Assembly: GCF_029081005.1 (NCBI RefSeq)
Contig: NZ_JAJQTQ010000019.1
Coordinates: 1-64,000 of the forward strand
DNA from: Halomonas elongata
Lineage (GTDB): Bacteria > Pseudomonadota > Gammaproteobacteria > Pseudomonadales > Halomonadaceae
Direction of reading: 5' to 3'
Length of the DNA stretch: 64,000 nt
The notes under the pieces are model-generated. The model saw only the letters and a program-made list of their open reading frames with translations, searched no databases and was not told the origin of the DNA. Every line of letters begins with the position of its first letter. Position 1 is the first letter of the stretch. The translations under genes and the position numbers were made by a program. Below are positions 26,456 to 37,362 of the stretch, one piece after another.

Positions 26456-27207
26456 GGGGCTTCTCCATGGGTGTGCAGGGAGCGGCGCGGCAGCCAGCCC
26501 CGGCCGCGCTCGGGCTTCATGCCGGGGAAATGACGTTCCACCTGGCGCAGTACCAGGGTGAGCACCAGTGTCATGGCCAGATAGATGCCGCCGATCAGCA
26601 TCAGGGGTTCATAGACCAGGAAGGTCTCGTCGCGAATGATGTTGGCAGCCTGCAGCAGGTCCATCATGGCGATGGTCGAGACCAGCGGCACGGACTTGAG
26701 CAGCAGAATCATCTCGCCGGTCAGGGTCGGCAGGCATTGCTGGATGGCACGGGGCAGCCAGAGGCGGAAAAAGACCTGCAGGGGCGTCAAGCCGAAGGCG
26801 CGGCCGGCCTCACGTTCGCCCGGCGGCACGCTCAACAGGGCGCCTCGAATGACCTCACCGGAATAGGCGCCGACGCTCAGGATGAAGGTCAGGGCACCAT
26901 AGAAGAAGGGATCGCGCAGCAATGGCCAGATGACGCTGTCCTGGATGCCGGGGATACCCTCGAGCAGGCGTCCCACGCCGTAGTAGAAGAAGAACAGCTG
27001 CACCAGCAGCGGCGTTCCGCGCATCACCGTGGTGAAGCCCTGAACGGCCAGTGCCAGGGGCCGGGGTGCCTTGAGCCGCGTGATGGCAACGAGCACGGCC
27101 AGGGCCAGGCCGCCGACCGCGGACACGGCGATCAGCCACAGGGTGTTGATGAAGCCCTCGATCAGGTATTCCTGATAGAAGGGATCGCCAAGCCAGGAAA
27201 AGTCCAT
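26452..27207 (-). CDS. Polar amino-acid ABC importer permease (HisM/AotM type)
   Basis: A 251-residue permease of the HisMQ family with about five helices. The opening F-I-N-T-L-W-L and the motifs F-T-T-V-M-R-G-T-P-L-L-V-Q-L-F-F and E-V-I-R-G-A-L-L-S-V-P-P-G-E-R-E-A-G (the EAA loop) are characteristic. It pairs with the permease encoded just upstream and the ATPase at 28924. Basic amino acids are the expected cargo given the AruH-like transaminase in the same operon. Confidence 0.87.
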   Translation of the reverse strand: MDFSWLGDPFYQEYLIEGFINTLWLIAVSAVGGLALAVLVAITRLKAPRPLALAVQGFTTVMRGTPLLVQLFFFYYGVGRLLEGIPGIQDSVIWPLLRDPFFYGALTFILSVGAYSGEVIRGALLSVPPGEREAGRAFGLTPLQVFFRLWLPRAIQQCLPTLTGEMILLLKSVPLVSTIAMMDLLQAANIIRDETFLVYEPLMLIGGIYLAMTLVLTLVLRQVERHFPGMKPERGRGWLPRRSLHTHGEAP

Positions 27208-27208
27208 G

Positions 27209-27922
27209 TCAGGCCTCCTCGGTGGTCGGCTGGCCGCGACGCAGGTAACGTTCCAGGCGCGCGAACAGCGCCGTGGACGACAGCGTCATCGCCAGGTAGA
27301 TGACGCCGGCGGCGGCATAGAACAGAAAATGGGCACGCGTGCTGGAGGCCGCCTGCTGGATGGTGAAGAACAGCTCGCTGTAGCCGATGACGCTGATCAG
27401 GGCGGTATCCTTGATCAGGATCAGCCACAGGTTCGACATGCCCGGCAGGGCAGTGGGCAGCATGGCCGGCACGACGATGCGTCGGAAGCGCGCCCAGGCC
27501 GAGAAGCCGAAGGCATCGGCGGCCTCGAGCTGACCTCGGGGAATGGCCAGGATGGCGCCACGAAGCACTTCGGTCATGTAGGCACCCTGAACGAACGCCA
27601 GCACGCCCACGGCGGTCACGAAGCCGTTGATGGATACCTGACCGGAAAAGCCCATGGCATTGGTCAGGGCGGTGAGTGCCTGGGAGCCGGCATAGTAGAG
27701 CAGGATGATCAGCAACAGCTCGGGCACGGCTCGCACCGCCGTGGAGTAGAGGATGCCCAGGCCGCGTACCGGTGCCCAGGGGCTGAGGCGCGCGCTGGCG
27801 CCGATCAGGCCGAGCAGCAGGCCAATGGCATAGGCCAGCACGGCGATCTCCAGAGTCGTCAGGGCCCCCTGGAGTATGGGGCCGGCCCAGTCGGCCAAGC
27901 CTTCTTGCGAGAGGTTGTTCAT
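27209..27922 (-). CDS. Polar amino-acid ABC importer permease (HisQ/AotQ type)
   Basis: A 237-residue partner permease, ending one base before the next start. The EAA loop reads E-V-L-R-G-A-I-L-A-I-P-R-G-Q-L-E-A-A-D-A-F-G, and T-A-V-R-A-V-P-E-L-L-L-I-I-L-L-Y-Y is typical of HisQ/ArtQ proteins. It forms the other half of the membrane channel. A gap of 184 bp separates it from the binding-protein gene upstream. Confidence 0.87.
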   Translation of the reverse strand: MNNLSQEGLADWAGPILQGALTTLEIAVLAYAIGLLLGLIGASARLSPWAPVRGLGILYSTAVRAVPELLLIILLYYAGSQALTALTNAMGFSGQVSINGFVTAVGVLAFVQGAYMTEVLRGAILAIPRGQLEAADAFGFSAWARFRRIVVPAMLPTALPGMSNLWLILIKDTALISVIGYSELFFTIQQAASSTRAHFLFYAAAGVIYLAMTLSSTALFARLERYLRRGQPTTEEA

Positions 27923-28106
27923 GGTCGAAAAGCACCTTGGAAGACACGGAATGCGCGCCGGGACGGAATAACGTCGTACGGTCTCTTCGGGGATCGACCG
28001 GCGCGTACCGTGTCACACTTGCGTTGACATCCTTGCATGGACATGGCGAAGCCGCCGGACAGCGTCACCGCCCGGCGGTTCGAATCACGATGGCAATCGA
28101 TGGTAC

Positions 28107-28877
28107 TCAGCCGGTGCAGACGTCGGTGCCGAAGTACGACTCGGAGAGTCGGGTGCAGGTGCCATCCTGCTGGACCTTTTCGATGGCCGCATTGAGGTCG
28201 GCCTCCAGGTCGTCGTCAGCCTTTCGGATACCGATGCCGACGCCCTCGCCATAGGCTTCGTGGTGCGGCGCGGTGCCCTTGATCTCGAAGCCTTCGGCCT
28301 CGTCGCGCTCGACCAGTTCGTTCATGGCGATCTTGTCGGCCAGGATCACGTCCAGGCGGCCGGAGAGCAGATCGCGGTTGACCTGCTCGGCCTGGTCGTA
28401 GAGGCGGATATCGACGCCGGTGTCACGCAGGGCGCGGCGGGCATAGGTGGCGTTGGTGGTGGCGCTCTGCACGCCCAGTACCAGGCCGTCCAGCCCTTCG
28501 GGAAGGCTCAGTTCCAGGTCGTCGGCGGCCACGTAGGCACCAGGGGTGAAGTAGTAGGGATCGGTGAAGTCGATGACCTTCTGGCGGGCCTCGGTGATCG
28601 ACATGGAGTTCATGATCATGTCGATGCGCCCGGCCTTGAGCGAGGGGATGATACCGCTCCAGCCGGTGGGCTTGATCTCGCACTCGGCTTCCATGGCCTC
28701 GCAGATGGCCATGCCCAGTTCCACTTCGAAACCGGTCCATTCGCCTTCGGACGAGGTGTAGGTGAAGGGCGGATAGGGCTCGGCGGAAATGCCGATCTGC
28801 AGGGGTTCTGCGGCCTGGACGGTGCCGCCGAGACCGGCGATGGAAAGCGCGATGGCGGGGATGAGGGCGCGTTGCAT
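28107..28877 (-). CDS. Periplasmic binding protein for basic amino acids (family 3)
   Basis: A 256-residue receptor with a signal peptide (ALIPAIALSIAGLGGTVQA, cut before AEPLQIG). The ATG at 28877 follows CAGGAG. The family-3 motif is G-F-E-V-E-L-G-x-A-I-C, with Y-P-P-F near the N terminus and a likely disulfide near the C terminus (GTCTRL and TDVCTG). This resembles ArgT/AotJ lysine-arginine-ornithine receptors. It serves the AotQM-like permeases immediately downstream. Confidence 0.85.
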   Translation of the reverse strand: MQRALIPAIALSIAGLGGTVQAAEPLQIGISAEPYPPFTYTSSEGEWTGFEVELGMAICEAMEAECEIKPTGWSGIIPSLKAGRIDMIMNSMSITEARQKVIDFTDPYYFTPGAYVAADDLELSLPEGLDGLVLGVQSATTNATYARRALRDTGVDIRLYDQAEQVNRDLLSGRLDVILADKIAMNELVERDEAEGFEIKGTAPHHEAYGEGVGIGIRKADDDLEADLNAAIEKVQQDGTCTRLSESYFGTDVCTG

Positions 28878-28923
28878 GGTGTTCTCCTGGCTCGTTGTTC
28901 GAAAGTGGGTGTGCTGTGGCCGA

Positions 28924-29718
<795 letters not shown>

Positions 29719-29725
29719 AGGCGAC

Positions 29726-30925
<1,200 letters not shown>

Positions 30926-30935
30926 GAAAGTCTCG

Positions 30936-31679
30936 CTAGGTGGCCTGAGGGGAAGTGTCATCGGCTGGCATGCGGCGGCGTTCGGCCTGCCAGGCGAGGT
31001 CGGTGCCCTGCGGGCTGGCGGCCCATGCCTCGTACTGGCGGGCGACGTGCTCGCACAGTTCCGAGCTGGCCTGACGCAAGGGGCGTCCGGTGGCCTGGGC
31101 GGCCAACTGGGCTTGGCAACTGCGTTCCAGGTCGCGCATGCGCAGGAAGGCCTCGCCCACGCTGCGTCCGCAGGTCAGCAGGCCGTGCTGGCGCAGCAAC
31201 ATCGCCATGTGGCGACCGAGATGGGCGGTCAGCCGTCGACGTTCGTCGAGGTCCAGGGCGATGCCTTCATAGTCGTGATAACCGAGCCGGTCATGAAACT
31301 GCATCGCCCACTGGTTCAGCGGCAGCAGGCCTTCCTCGAGGCAGGAAACGGCGACGCCGGCGACCGTGTGGGTGTGCAGCACACAGGCGACCTCGGGACG
31401 CGCCGCATGGATGGCACTGTGGATGGTGAAACCGGCGGGATTGATGCCGAGCCCGGTCGGGTCGTCGAGGATCTCGCCTTCGGCGTCGACGGTGACCAGG
31501 TTGTCGGCACGTACCTCGTCGAAGCGCAGACCGAAAGCGTTGAGCAGGAAGCGCTCGCCGGGCAGGCGTGCCGAGATATGCGTCGAGATGCCGTCATCCA
31601 TGCCGTCCAGTGCGACCAGCCGGTAGGCGGCGGCCAGGTCGCGGCGCTGCATGGCTTCCTCGTCACGAGGTGTCGTCAC
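30936..31679 (-). CDS. Class II aldolase/adducin-family protein
   Basis: A 247-residue protein of the class II aldolase/adducin family. A GTG at 31679 overlaps the upstream stop (GTGA) and has GGAGG seven bases before it; an internal ATG nine codons later is less well placed. The zinc histidines appear in H-T-H-T (about residue 101-103) and in R-Q-H-G-L-L. This is the L-fuculose-phosphate aldolase fold, but many members are of unknown activity and some are not aldolases. Its placement between a betaine-type receptor and an aminotransferase is unusual and gives no clear substrate. Confidence 0.72.
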   Translation of the reverse strand: MTTPRDEEAMQRRDLAAAYRLVALDGMDDGISTHISARLPGERFLLNAFGLRFDEVRADNLVTVDAEGEILDDPTGLGINPAGFTIHSAIHAARPEVACVLHTHTVAGVAVSCLEEGLLPLNQWAMQFHDRLGYHDYEGIALDLDERRRLTAHLGRHMAMLLRQHGLLTCGRSVGEAFLRMRDLERSCQAQLAAQATGRPLRQASSELCEHVARQYEAWAASPQGTDLAWQAERRRMPADDTSPQAT

Positions 31680-32617
31680 AGGCTGGCCTCCACGGCATCG
31701 AGCGCATTGCCGCCGTCGCGGGTCTCGACGCCCTCGAGGAATTCGGCGACTCGCTCGGGGTGGGACGCCAGCCAGTCGTGGGCCACGGCTTCCAGCTCGC
31801 GCTCTTCGAGGCTGTAGTCGCGGATGAATTCACTCTGCTCGTCGGCGCTGAGCACGAACTGGTCGAGCAGCCGGGTCAGATTGGGGTTGGCCTCGGCGTA
31901 GGACGTGGCGACGATGGTCTTGACGTCGCTGCGGCCATTGTCGGCCCCATAGACGCCTTCGGGGTCGTCGAGGATGCGGGTGTTGTATTCCGGCACCATC
32001 CAGTGGGGCGTCCAGCCGTAGAAGACGATCCAGCGGTCCTCGTCGACCGCGGCCTCGACCTCGCTGAGCATGCCGGGCGTGGACGAGGACATGCCTTCCC
32101 AGTCACCCAACCCGTAGGTGTCGGCCTCGATGGCCTGGTTCAGCATGTCGGTGACGGTGGAGCCGCTCTCGATGCTGTAGACGGTCTTGTCGAAGCGCTT
32201 GGCCACCTCGGGGTCGGCCAGTTGTTCGGCGCTGGTGATGCCCGCCTCGTAGACGTATTCCGGTACCGCGAAGCCCATGCGGGCACCGTTGACGTTGTTG
32301 CCCAGGTCGACGATGGCGTCGGCCTTCATGGCGGCGTCGTAGCTCTCCTGCTGTGCGGGCATCCAGCCGGCGAGAAAGGCATCGCTGTCGCCGGTCTGCA
32401 GGGTGTTGTAGCCGACCGTCGAGCTGAGCTGCTGCTTGCTGGTGGTATAGCCCAGCGGCTCGATGAGCTGGGCGAAGATCTCGCTCTTGACGGTCACGCC
32501 GGGCCAGGGCGGCACGACCAGGCGCAGCTGGTCGTCGCGATCGGCGGCCGTGGCGGGGCCGGCCAGGGCCAGGCCGGCGATCAGGGTCATGGTCAGGGTC
32601 GTGGTATGCGTCTTCAT
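31676..32617 (-). CDS. Orphan glycine-betaine/choline-type substrate-binding protein
   Basis: A 313-residue periplasmic receptor of the ProX/OpuAC class. An AAAGGAG site precedes the ATG, and a signal peptide ends at GPATA before ADRDDQL. The ligand-cage motifs V-P-P-W-P-G-V-T-V-K-S-E, A-G-W-M-P-A-Q and Y-G-W-T-P-H-W-M supply the aromatic residues that bind trimethylammonium groups. No permease or ATPase of the matching family is nearby, as is usual for the orphan CaiX/CbcX/BetX receptors of Pseudomonas, which share one core transporter. It is coupled to the aldolase-family gene, and sits downstream of the TmpAB-like pair, so a quaternary-ammonium compound other than carnitine is plausible. 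Confidence 0.82.
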   Translation of the reverse strand: MKTHTTTLTMTLIAGLALAGPATAADRDDQLRLVVPPWPGVTVKSEIFAQLIEPLGYTTSKQQLSSTVGYNTLQTGDSDAFLAGWMPAQQESYDAAMKADAIVDLGNNVNGARMGFAVPEYVYEAGITSAEQLADPEVAKRFDKTVYSIESGSTVTDMLNQAIEADTYGLGDWEGMSSSTPGMLSEVEAAVDEDRWIVFYGWTPHWMVPEYNTRILDDPEGVYGADNGRSDVKTIVATSYAEANPNLTRLLDQFVLSADEQSEFIRDYSLEERELEAVAHDWLASHPERVAEFLEGVETRDGGNALDAVEASL

Positions 32618-32842
32618 ATACAGACGTCTCCTTTATCTCTGGTCGGCTGGTTCTGGCTATGCGTTGGATGAAAACCCATATCAGATGCCAGCAGGGCATG
32701 CCCGGCGACAAGTCTGCGCGAGGGCGCTATAAACCCGTCCTTGGGCGCTACTTTTGCCTTCCCTGGTCACAAGACCCTCGCTTCGACTCGTCCCCGGCGT
32801 ATATCTCCATCTTTCTTTCTGGTCGGGTAAACGTGCCGATGA

Positions 32843-34438
32843 TCAGAGCGAGGCGATCCAGGCGGAGGCATCGACCTCGATGATCAATGGAGAACTCGCT
32901 TCATCGAGGCGGCCGAGGGCGTCGTGCAGGCTCGCCGGGTCGGTCACGCCGAGGTGGCGACAGGCGAAGGCCTGCGCCAGGGCCTGGAAGTCGGGGGCGG
33001 CCAGATCGACGCCCAGGTGCGGTATCTCGCTCATCGACATGAAGCGGCGGATCTCGTCGTAGCCGTCGTTGTTCCAGATCACGATTGCCACGGGGCGGCC
33101 GAGGTCGCGGGCGGTGCCCAGCTCGCCGAGCACGAACTGCAGGCCACCGTCGCCGACCAGGGCGACCACCGGTTGTTCCGGCCGGGCCAGGGCGGCGCCC
33201 AGGGCGGCGGGCAGGCCGTAGCCGAGGGTGCCGAAGCCGGTGGCGGCGTTGAACCAGCGGCGCGGTGCCGGCAGCGAGGCCAGGAAGTTGCCGGCGTAGA
33301 CCGGGCCGGTGGAATCGCCGACCAGGATGGCGTCCGGCAGTACCTCGCGCAGGGTGGCGAAGAGCGGTGCGTAGGGGGCCACCTCGGCATCCTCGGCGAG
33401 GGCCAGGGCTCGGCGCACGGCCTCGGCGCGTCCGGCACCGTCGCGTTGCGTCGACTCGGGCAGTCGTTCGGCGAGCGCCGCCATGGCCTGGCCGGCCTCG
33501 GCGAGCAGGGCCAGGTCGGCGGCCTGGTTGCGGCCGAGCTGCTGGGGGTCGATATCGATGCGAATGAGGCGACCGTCGAGGACGAAGCCGCCATCGAACA
33601 CCAGGTCGTAGTCGGTCTCGCCGAGCTCGGTGCCGATGGCCAGTACCACGTCGGCCTCGCGGGCCAGCCGACGGGCCGCGGGCAGGCTGGCAGTGGCGCC
33701 CAGGTCTAGCGGGTGGTCGAGCCCGAGCACGCCCTTGGCGTTGATGGTGGTAAAGGTCGGGGCATCGAGTCGTTCGACCAGGGCGCGGGCCGCGCCCGGC
33801 GCGTCGGCGGTGCCGCCGCCGAGCAGGACCAGGGGACGCGAAGCCGTGCCGAGCCACTCGGCGGCTCGTGCCAGCGCCTCGGGAGCCGGTGCCGGCGGGT
33901 AGGTGCGAGTCGGTGTGATGGGCTCGTCGGATACCGGGGCGCCCATCACGTCCAGGGGGATCTCGATATGCACGGGACCGGGACGGGCACTGTGGAATAT
34001 CGAGAAGGCACGGGCCATGACCTCTGGAAGCGCCTCTGGGTCGTGCAGGGTGTGGCTGAACACGCTGACGCCGGCCAGCGTCTCGCGCTGGTGGGGCATC
34101 TCGTGCAGACGCCCCTGGCCACGACCCAGGCTGGCGCGCTGGTTGACACTGGAGATCACCAGCATCGGCACCGAGTCGGCTAGGGCCTGCCCCATGGCGG
34201 TGGCCATATTGGTCATGCCGGGACCGGTGATGATGAAGCAGGCAGCGGGCAGGCCGCTTGCCCGGGCATGGCCGTCGGCCATGAAACCGGCGCCTTGTTC
34301 GTGACGCGGCGTGACGTGGTGCAGCCGGCTTTCGCCGAGGGCACGGTACAGTTCGATGGTGTGCACGCCGGGGATGCCGAAGGCAGTATCGACGCCGTAG
34401 GCCTCGAGCAGTTGAATCAGTCGCTGGGCGCAAGTCAT
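32843..34438 (-). CDS. aruI: Thiamine-diphosphate enzyme, 2-ketoarginine decarboxylase-like
   Basis: A 531-residue member of the acetolactate synthase/decarboxylase superfamily. The catalytic Glu is in R-H-E-Q-G-A-G-F-M-A-D-G near residue 47, and the ThDP-Mg motif is G-D-G-G-L-Q-F-V-L-G-E-L-G-T-A and onward to N-N. F-G-I-P-G-V-H-T-I-E-L-Y-R is typical of AruI-type enzymes. It would turn a 2-keto acid into an aldehyde, here 2-ketoarginine to 4-guanidinobutyraldehyde, using the AruH-like product. It overlaps the TmpB-like gene by four bases, so it is co-transcribed with the oxygenases. Sulfoacetaldehyde- or phosphonopyruvate-type activity is an alternative. Confidence 0.66.
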   Translation of the reverse strand: MTCAQRLIQLLEAYGVDTAFGIPGVHTIELYRALGESRLHHVTPRHEQGAGFMADGHARASGLPAACFIITGPGMTNMATAMGQALADSVPMLVISSVNQRASLGRGQGRLHEMPHQRETLAGVSVFSHTLHDPEALPEVMARAFSIFHSARPGPVHIEIPLDVMGAPVSDEPITPTRTYPPAPAPEALARAAEWLGTASRPLVLLGGGTADAPGAARALVERLDAPTFTTINAKGVLGLDHPLDLGATASLPAARRLAREADVVLAIGTELGETDYDLVFDGGFVLDGRLIRIDIDPQQLGRNQAADLALLAEAGQAMAALAERLPESTQRDGAGRAEAVRRALALAEDAEVAPYAPLFATLREVLPDAILVGDSTGPVYAGNFLASLPAPRRWFNAATGFGTLGYGLPAALGAALARPEQPVVALVGDGGLQFVLGELGTARDLGRPVAIVIWNNDGYDEIRRFMSMSEIPHLGVDLAAPDFQALAQAFACRHLGVTDPASLHDALGRLDEASSPLIIEVDASAWIASL

Positions 34439-35022
34439 CGCGGCGAGTTCTCCTCGATCGGATCGGGCAGGCCACCGAAGGGCGGACGGCCCAGGACGCG
34501 CTCGACCATGGGCACGAAGTGCTCGAGTGGCAGGGTGTCGTAGTCGGGGTCGAAACTCGCCTGGTCCCAGTGGTCACAGAAGCGCACCGTGCGCGCATAG
34601 GCCGGATGGTCGCGAAACTGCTCCCGGACGTGGCGATCCTGGCCGAAGAAGTGGCGGTAATGATACCCCTGAAAGAGTTCGTGGTGGCGAATCATCCAGG
34701 CATTCAAGGGATCGATGAACGGCTCGAGGATACCCGCGGCGATCTCGGCGTGATTGGCCGGTGCCAGGTCGTCGCCGATGTCATGCAGCAGGGCGCACAC
34801 CACCATTTCCTCGTCGGCACCGTCACGCAGGGCGCGGGTCGCCGTCTGCAGGCTGTGCTCGAAACGATCCACCGGGTAGCCGTGATGGTCGCCGGCCAGG
34901 CGGTGAAGATGGTCGAGCACGCGGCGCGGGGCGTCGGCCTGGTAGTCGCGGAAACGGGCGTCGATCAAGTGCCACTCGTCGAGCCGGCTTTCGTCGAAAC
35001 GTCGGAAACTGGCCTGGTTCAT
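34435..35022 (-). CDS. tmpB: HD-domain mixed-valent diiron oxygenase, TmpB/PhnZ-like
   Basis: A 195-residue HD-domain protein. Candidate diiron ligands are His56, His80-Asp81, His91, His113 or His114, and Asp150, a set shared with PhnZ and TmpB rather than with phosphohydrolases. In PhnZ, Tyr24 and Glu27 lie ten and seven residues before the first ligand. By position these become His46 and Tyr49 here, so the Glu that binds a primary amine seems lost, which would suit a trimethylammonium group. The predicted reaction cleaves the hydroxylated phosphonate made by the overlapping TmpA-like enzyme into glycine betaine and phosphate. The ligand comparison is from memory and should be aligned. Confidence 0.66.
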   Translation of the reverse strand: MNQASFRRFDESRLDEWHLIDARFRDYQADAPRRVLDHLHRLAGDHHGYPVDRFEHSLQTATRALRDGADEEMVVCALLHDIGDDLAPANHAEIAAGILEPFIDPLNAWMIRHHELFQGYHYRHFFGQDRHVREQFRDHPAYARTVRFCDHWDQASFDPDYDTLPLEHFVPMVERVLGRPPFGGLPDPIEENSPR

Positions 35023-36158
35023 GCGCTGGCCTCCTGCGATGGCTGGCCGGAGAGCTGCCGACGGAGCACGAGGCGTCGGCTGGTGGTGCTGTCGCGGTCG
35101 ACGTAGCCCTGGCGCAGATGGCGCACGCCGCCGGCGAGTTGGTAGGCGCGTCGCCCGTGCAGCAGGCGATAGTTGTCCATGATCAACATCTGGCCGGGAT
35201 CGAGCTTGAGGTGAACGGTCAGCTCGTCCGAGGTGATCAGGTGGTAGAAGGCCCGGCGCGCGGCGTAGTAGCGTTCGAGTTCATCGGCCGACAGGGCATC
35301 GACACGTTCGGTGCGGTTGTTGAAGCGCACGCGTGCCAGGCGGCCGTGGCTGTCGAGCTCGATCAGCGGCCCTTCACCTTCCAGGCGCGTGGTGTCGTCA
35401 TGGTAGAGAAAGCCCGGGGCGACACGGGTCAGGCAGTCGAAGGCCTCGGGGTCGCGCGCCTTGAGCGTCAGCGCCGCCTGATAGCCGTCGACCAGGGTGT
35501 TGTCACCGCCGTCGGCGGCATTGGTCAGGCAATGCAGCCAGATGTAGCCGGGAATCGGATCGCGGTAGGGGTTGTCGGTGTGCGGTTCGAGCCCACGCTG
35601 GGTCATGGTCAGGTCATAGGCGTTGGCCACCGACTTGACGTCGGCGATGCCGCCCCAGTTGGTGCGGCGCAGGGGACCGATACGGTCGATCAGGGCCTGC
35701 ATGCCGTCTTCCTCGGTGGGCACGCCCGAGACCAGCACGAAGCCGAAACGATGCAGGTTCTCTAGCATGTCGAGCAGGGCGGCGTCGTCCTGGCGGGCGG
35801 CCGCGAAGTCCGCTCTGGGCGGCTCGGCCAGGCTGGCATCCCAGAGGGTACGGCCGGGCACGCTGGTAGCGATCTCGGTGCTGGCCTCGACCAGTTCCTC
35901 GAGCGGAAAGTCGGTGGCGTGGCCGTCGCTGAAACGCAGCGCCACATGCTCGCCGGTCAGCTCGGCACTTTCCAGGGTCAGGTCGAGCGGTAATTCGGCG
36001 GCCTCGATCAGGCGCTGGCCGGTGCGGGGATCCAGGGTGGCGGAATCGGGGGCGCGTTCGCGCAGCCAGAGGGCAGCGAATTCGCGGGTCTGGCCCTGGG
36101 TGTCGAGGTTCAGGCGCTGTCCGTCCGAGGACAGCCACAGCTTGCCGCTTGCGGTCAT
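35019..36158 (-). CDS. tmpA: Fe(II)/2-oxoglutarate dioxygenase, TmpA-like (BBOX family)
   Basis: A 379-residue TauD/BBOX-type dioxygenase. An iron triad is seen as His193, Asp195 (P-H-T-D-N-P-Y-R) and His334 (L-L-H-G-R-R-A-Y), with Arg349 placed to hold 2-oxoglutarate. The N-terminal domain has W-L-R-E-R-A-P-D-S but lacks the zinc cysteines of classic gamma-butyrobetaine hydroxylases. GGAGA precedes the ATG by about nine bases. The four-base overlap with the HD oxygenase gene is the feature that suggests TmpA, which hydroxylates C1 of 2-trimethylaminoethylphosphonate. A second gamma-butyrobetaine or trimethyllysine dioxygenase is the main alternative. It diverges from a GATase1-AraC regulator. 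Confidence 0.65.
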   Translation of the reverse strand: MTASGKLWLSSDGQRLNLDTQGQTREFAALWLRERAPDSATLDPRTGQRLIEAAELPLDLTLESAELTGEHVALRFSDGHATDFPLEELVEASTEIATSVPGRTLWDASLAEPPRADFAAARQDDAALLDMLENLHRFGFVLVSGVPTEEDGMQALIDRIGPLRRTNWGGIADVKSVANAYDLTMTQRGLEPHTDNPYRDPIPGYIWLHCLTNAADGGDNTLVDGYQAALTLKARDPEAFDCLTRVAPGFLYHDDTTRLEGEGPLIELDSHGRLARVRFNNRTERVDALSADELERYYAARRAFYHLITSDELTVHLKLDPGQMLIMDNYRLLHGRRAYQLAGGVRHLRQGYVDRDSTTSRRLVLRRQLSGQPSQEASA

Positions 36159-36296
36159 GACGATCTATCTCCGGGTATTGCGTGGACCGTGACGAAGTGT
36201 CGCCACCGGCGCCGATGCGCGACTGGCTTTACCCTAACGCCGCTGCGCCGCTACCATTTGCATAAATTCGCCCTATATTTGATATTTTTGGCCATA

Positions 36297-37295
36297 ATGA
36301 GTGAGTTCACCGACGCCTGGCCCTATCCGAGACCGGATTCCCCGCCGCTGCTGGCGCCTGAGGAAGCGGAGCACACCCTGGATGTCTGGCTGGTGCCCAA
36401 GTTCTCGATGCTGAGTCTGTTCTGTCTGCTGGAGCCGTTGCGCGTGGCCAATCGTTTCGGCCGGGACCTGTTTGCCTGGCGGTTGTTGTCCGCCGATGGA
36501 GAAGGGCTGGTGGCCAGCAACGGCGTGCGTATCGATGTCGATGGCGAGCTCGATGCCGTGGCCGATGACGCGCATTTGATGGTGGTGTCTTCCTATGAGG
36601 CGGAGGCGACCATCCGAGGGCAGGATCTCGCCGTGCTGAGGCGAGTGGCGGCCCATGGAGGCTGGCTGGGGGGGCTGGACACGGCACCCTTCATCCTGGC
36701 GCGATCGGGCGTGCTGGAAGGGCATCGGGTCGCGATGCATTGGGAAAGCGTACCGGCGTTTCGACGCGAGTTCCCGCAGCTCAGGGTCAGCCAGGCACGC
36801 TTCGAGCTCGATGCATCCCGGCTGACTGGATCGGGCGGGTCGGCGAGCATCGACATGATGCTGGCCTGGATGGAACGGCTCTATGGCCCGGCGCTGGCCA
36901 ATGCGGTGGGCCGTCAACTGGTGCACCAGCGCGGTGACGATGACCCTTCGCCGAGCCGGGACGAGCGCTATGCGCACTTGCCGCGCAGCGTGCTGCGAGC
37001 CCTGGCGGTCATGGAGGCGAACCTGGCCCAGGCGCTGCCCATTCCCGAGATCTGCCGGTTGGTGGGACAGTCACAGCGCCAGTTGACGCGTCGCTTCATG
37101 GCCCATTTCGGCGAGACACCCAAGCAATGCTACCTGGGCATGCGGCTCGACCAGGCCCAGCGCCTGCTGGCCGCCAGCCACTGTCGGGTCACCGAGGCGG
37201 CGTTGGCCACCGGGTTCGCACACCTGGCGCACTTTTCCCGGGCCTACCGGGCGAGATTCGGAGAGGCGCCCAGTGTGACCGCTGAACGCGGCTGA
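36297..37295 (+). CDS. GATase1-like AraC-family regulator (first of three)
   Basis: A 332-residue regulator with an N-terminal DJ-1/GATase1-like sensor (about residues 25-190) and a C-terminal AraC HTH (about 230-325: L-P-I-P-E-I-C-R-L-V-G-Q-S-Q-R-Q-L-T-R-R-F and A-L-A-T-G-F-A-H-L-A-H-F-S-R-A-Y). The ATG at 36297 is taken since the upstream part of the frame reads through the intergenic control region. This architecture is that of GbdR, CdhR and ArgR of Pseudomonas. Divergence from the tmpA-like gene makes it the likely regulator of the tmpA-tmpB-aruI-like operon. It differs more from the other two copies than they do from each other. Confidence 0.85.
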   Translation: MSEFTDAWPYPRPDSPPLLAPEEAEHTLDVWLVPKFSMLSLFCLLEPLRVANRFGRDLFAWRLLSADGEGLVASNGVRIDVDGELDAVADDAHLMVVSSYEAEATIRGQDLAVLRRVAAHGGWLGGLDTAPFILARSGVLEGHRVAMHWESVPAFRREFPQLRVSQARFELDASRLTGSGGSASIDMMLAWMERLYGPALANAVGRQLVHQRGDDDPSPSRDERYAHLPRSVLRALAVMEANLAQALPIPEICRLVGQSQRQLTRRFMAHFGETPKQCYLGMRLDQAQRLLAASHCRVTEAALATGFAHLAHFSRAYRARFGEAPSVTAERG

Positions 37296-37302
37296 AAGCC
37301 GC
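37288..37302. terminator. Short hairpin between convergent regulator and dioxygenase genes
   Basis: GCGGCT and AGCCGC pair around GAA, overlapping the stop of the regulator gene. The stem is only six bases and lacks a T-run. Confidence 0.35.
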
Positions 37303-37362
37303 TGACGGGAGGCTCAGCGAAGGCCGATGTCGGCGGCAGGGGTGCCGAGCATTCGTCGCTTC

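Noticed and set aside
36198..36203. TGTCGC half-site before tmpA
   Set aside because: Only one clear copy exists, with no phased partner; chance is likely in GC-rich DNA.
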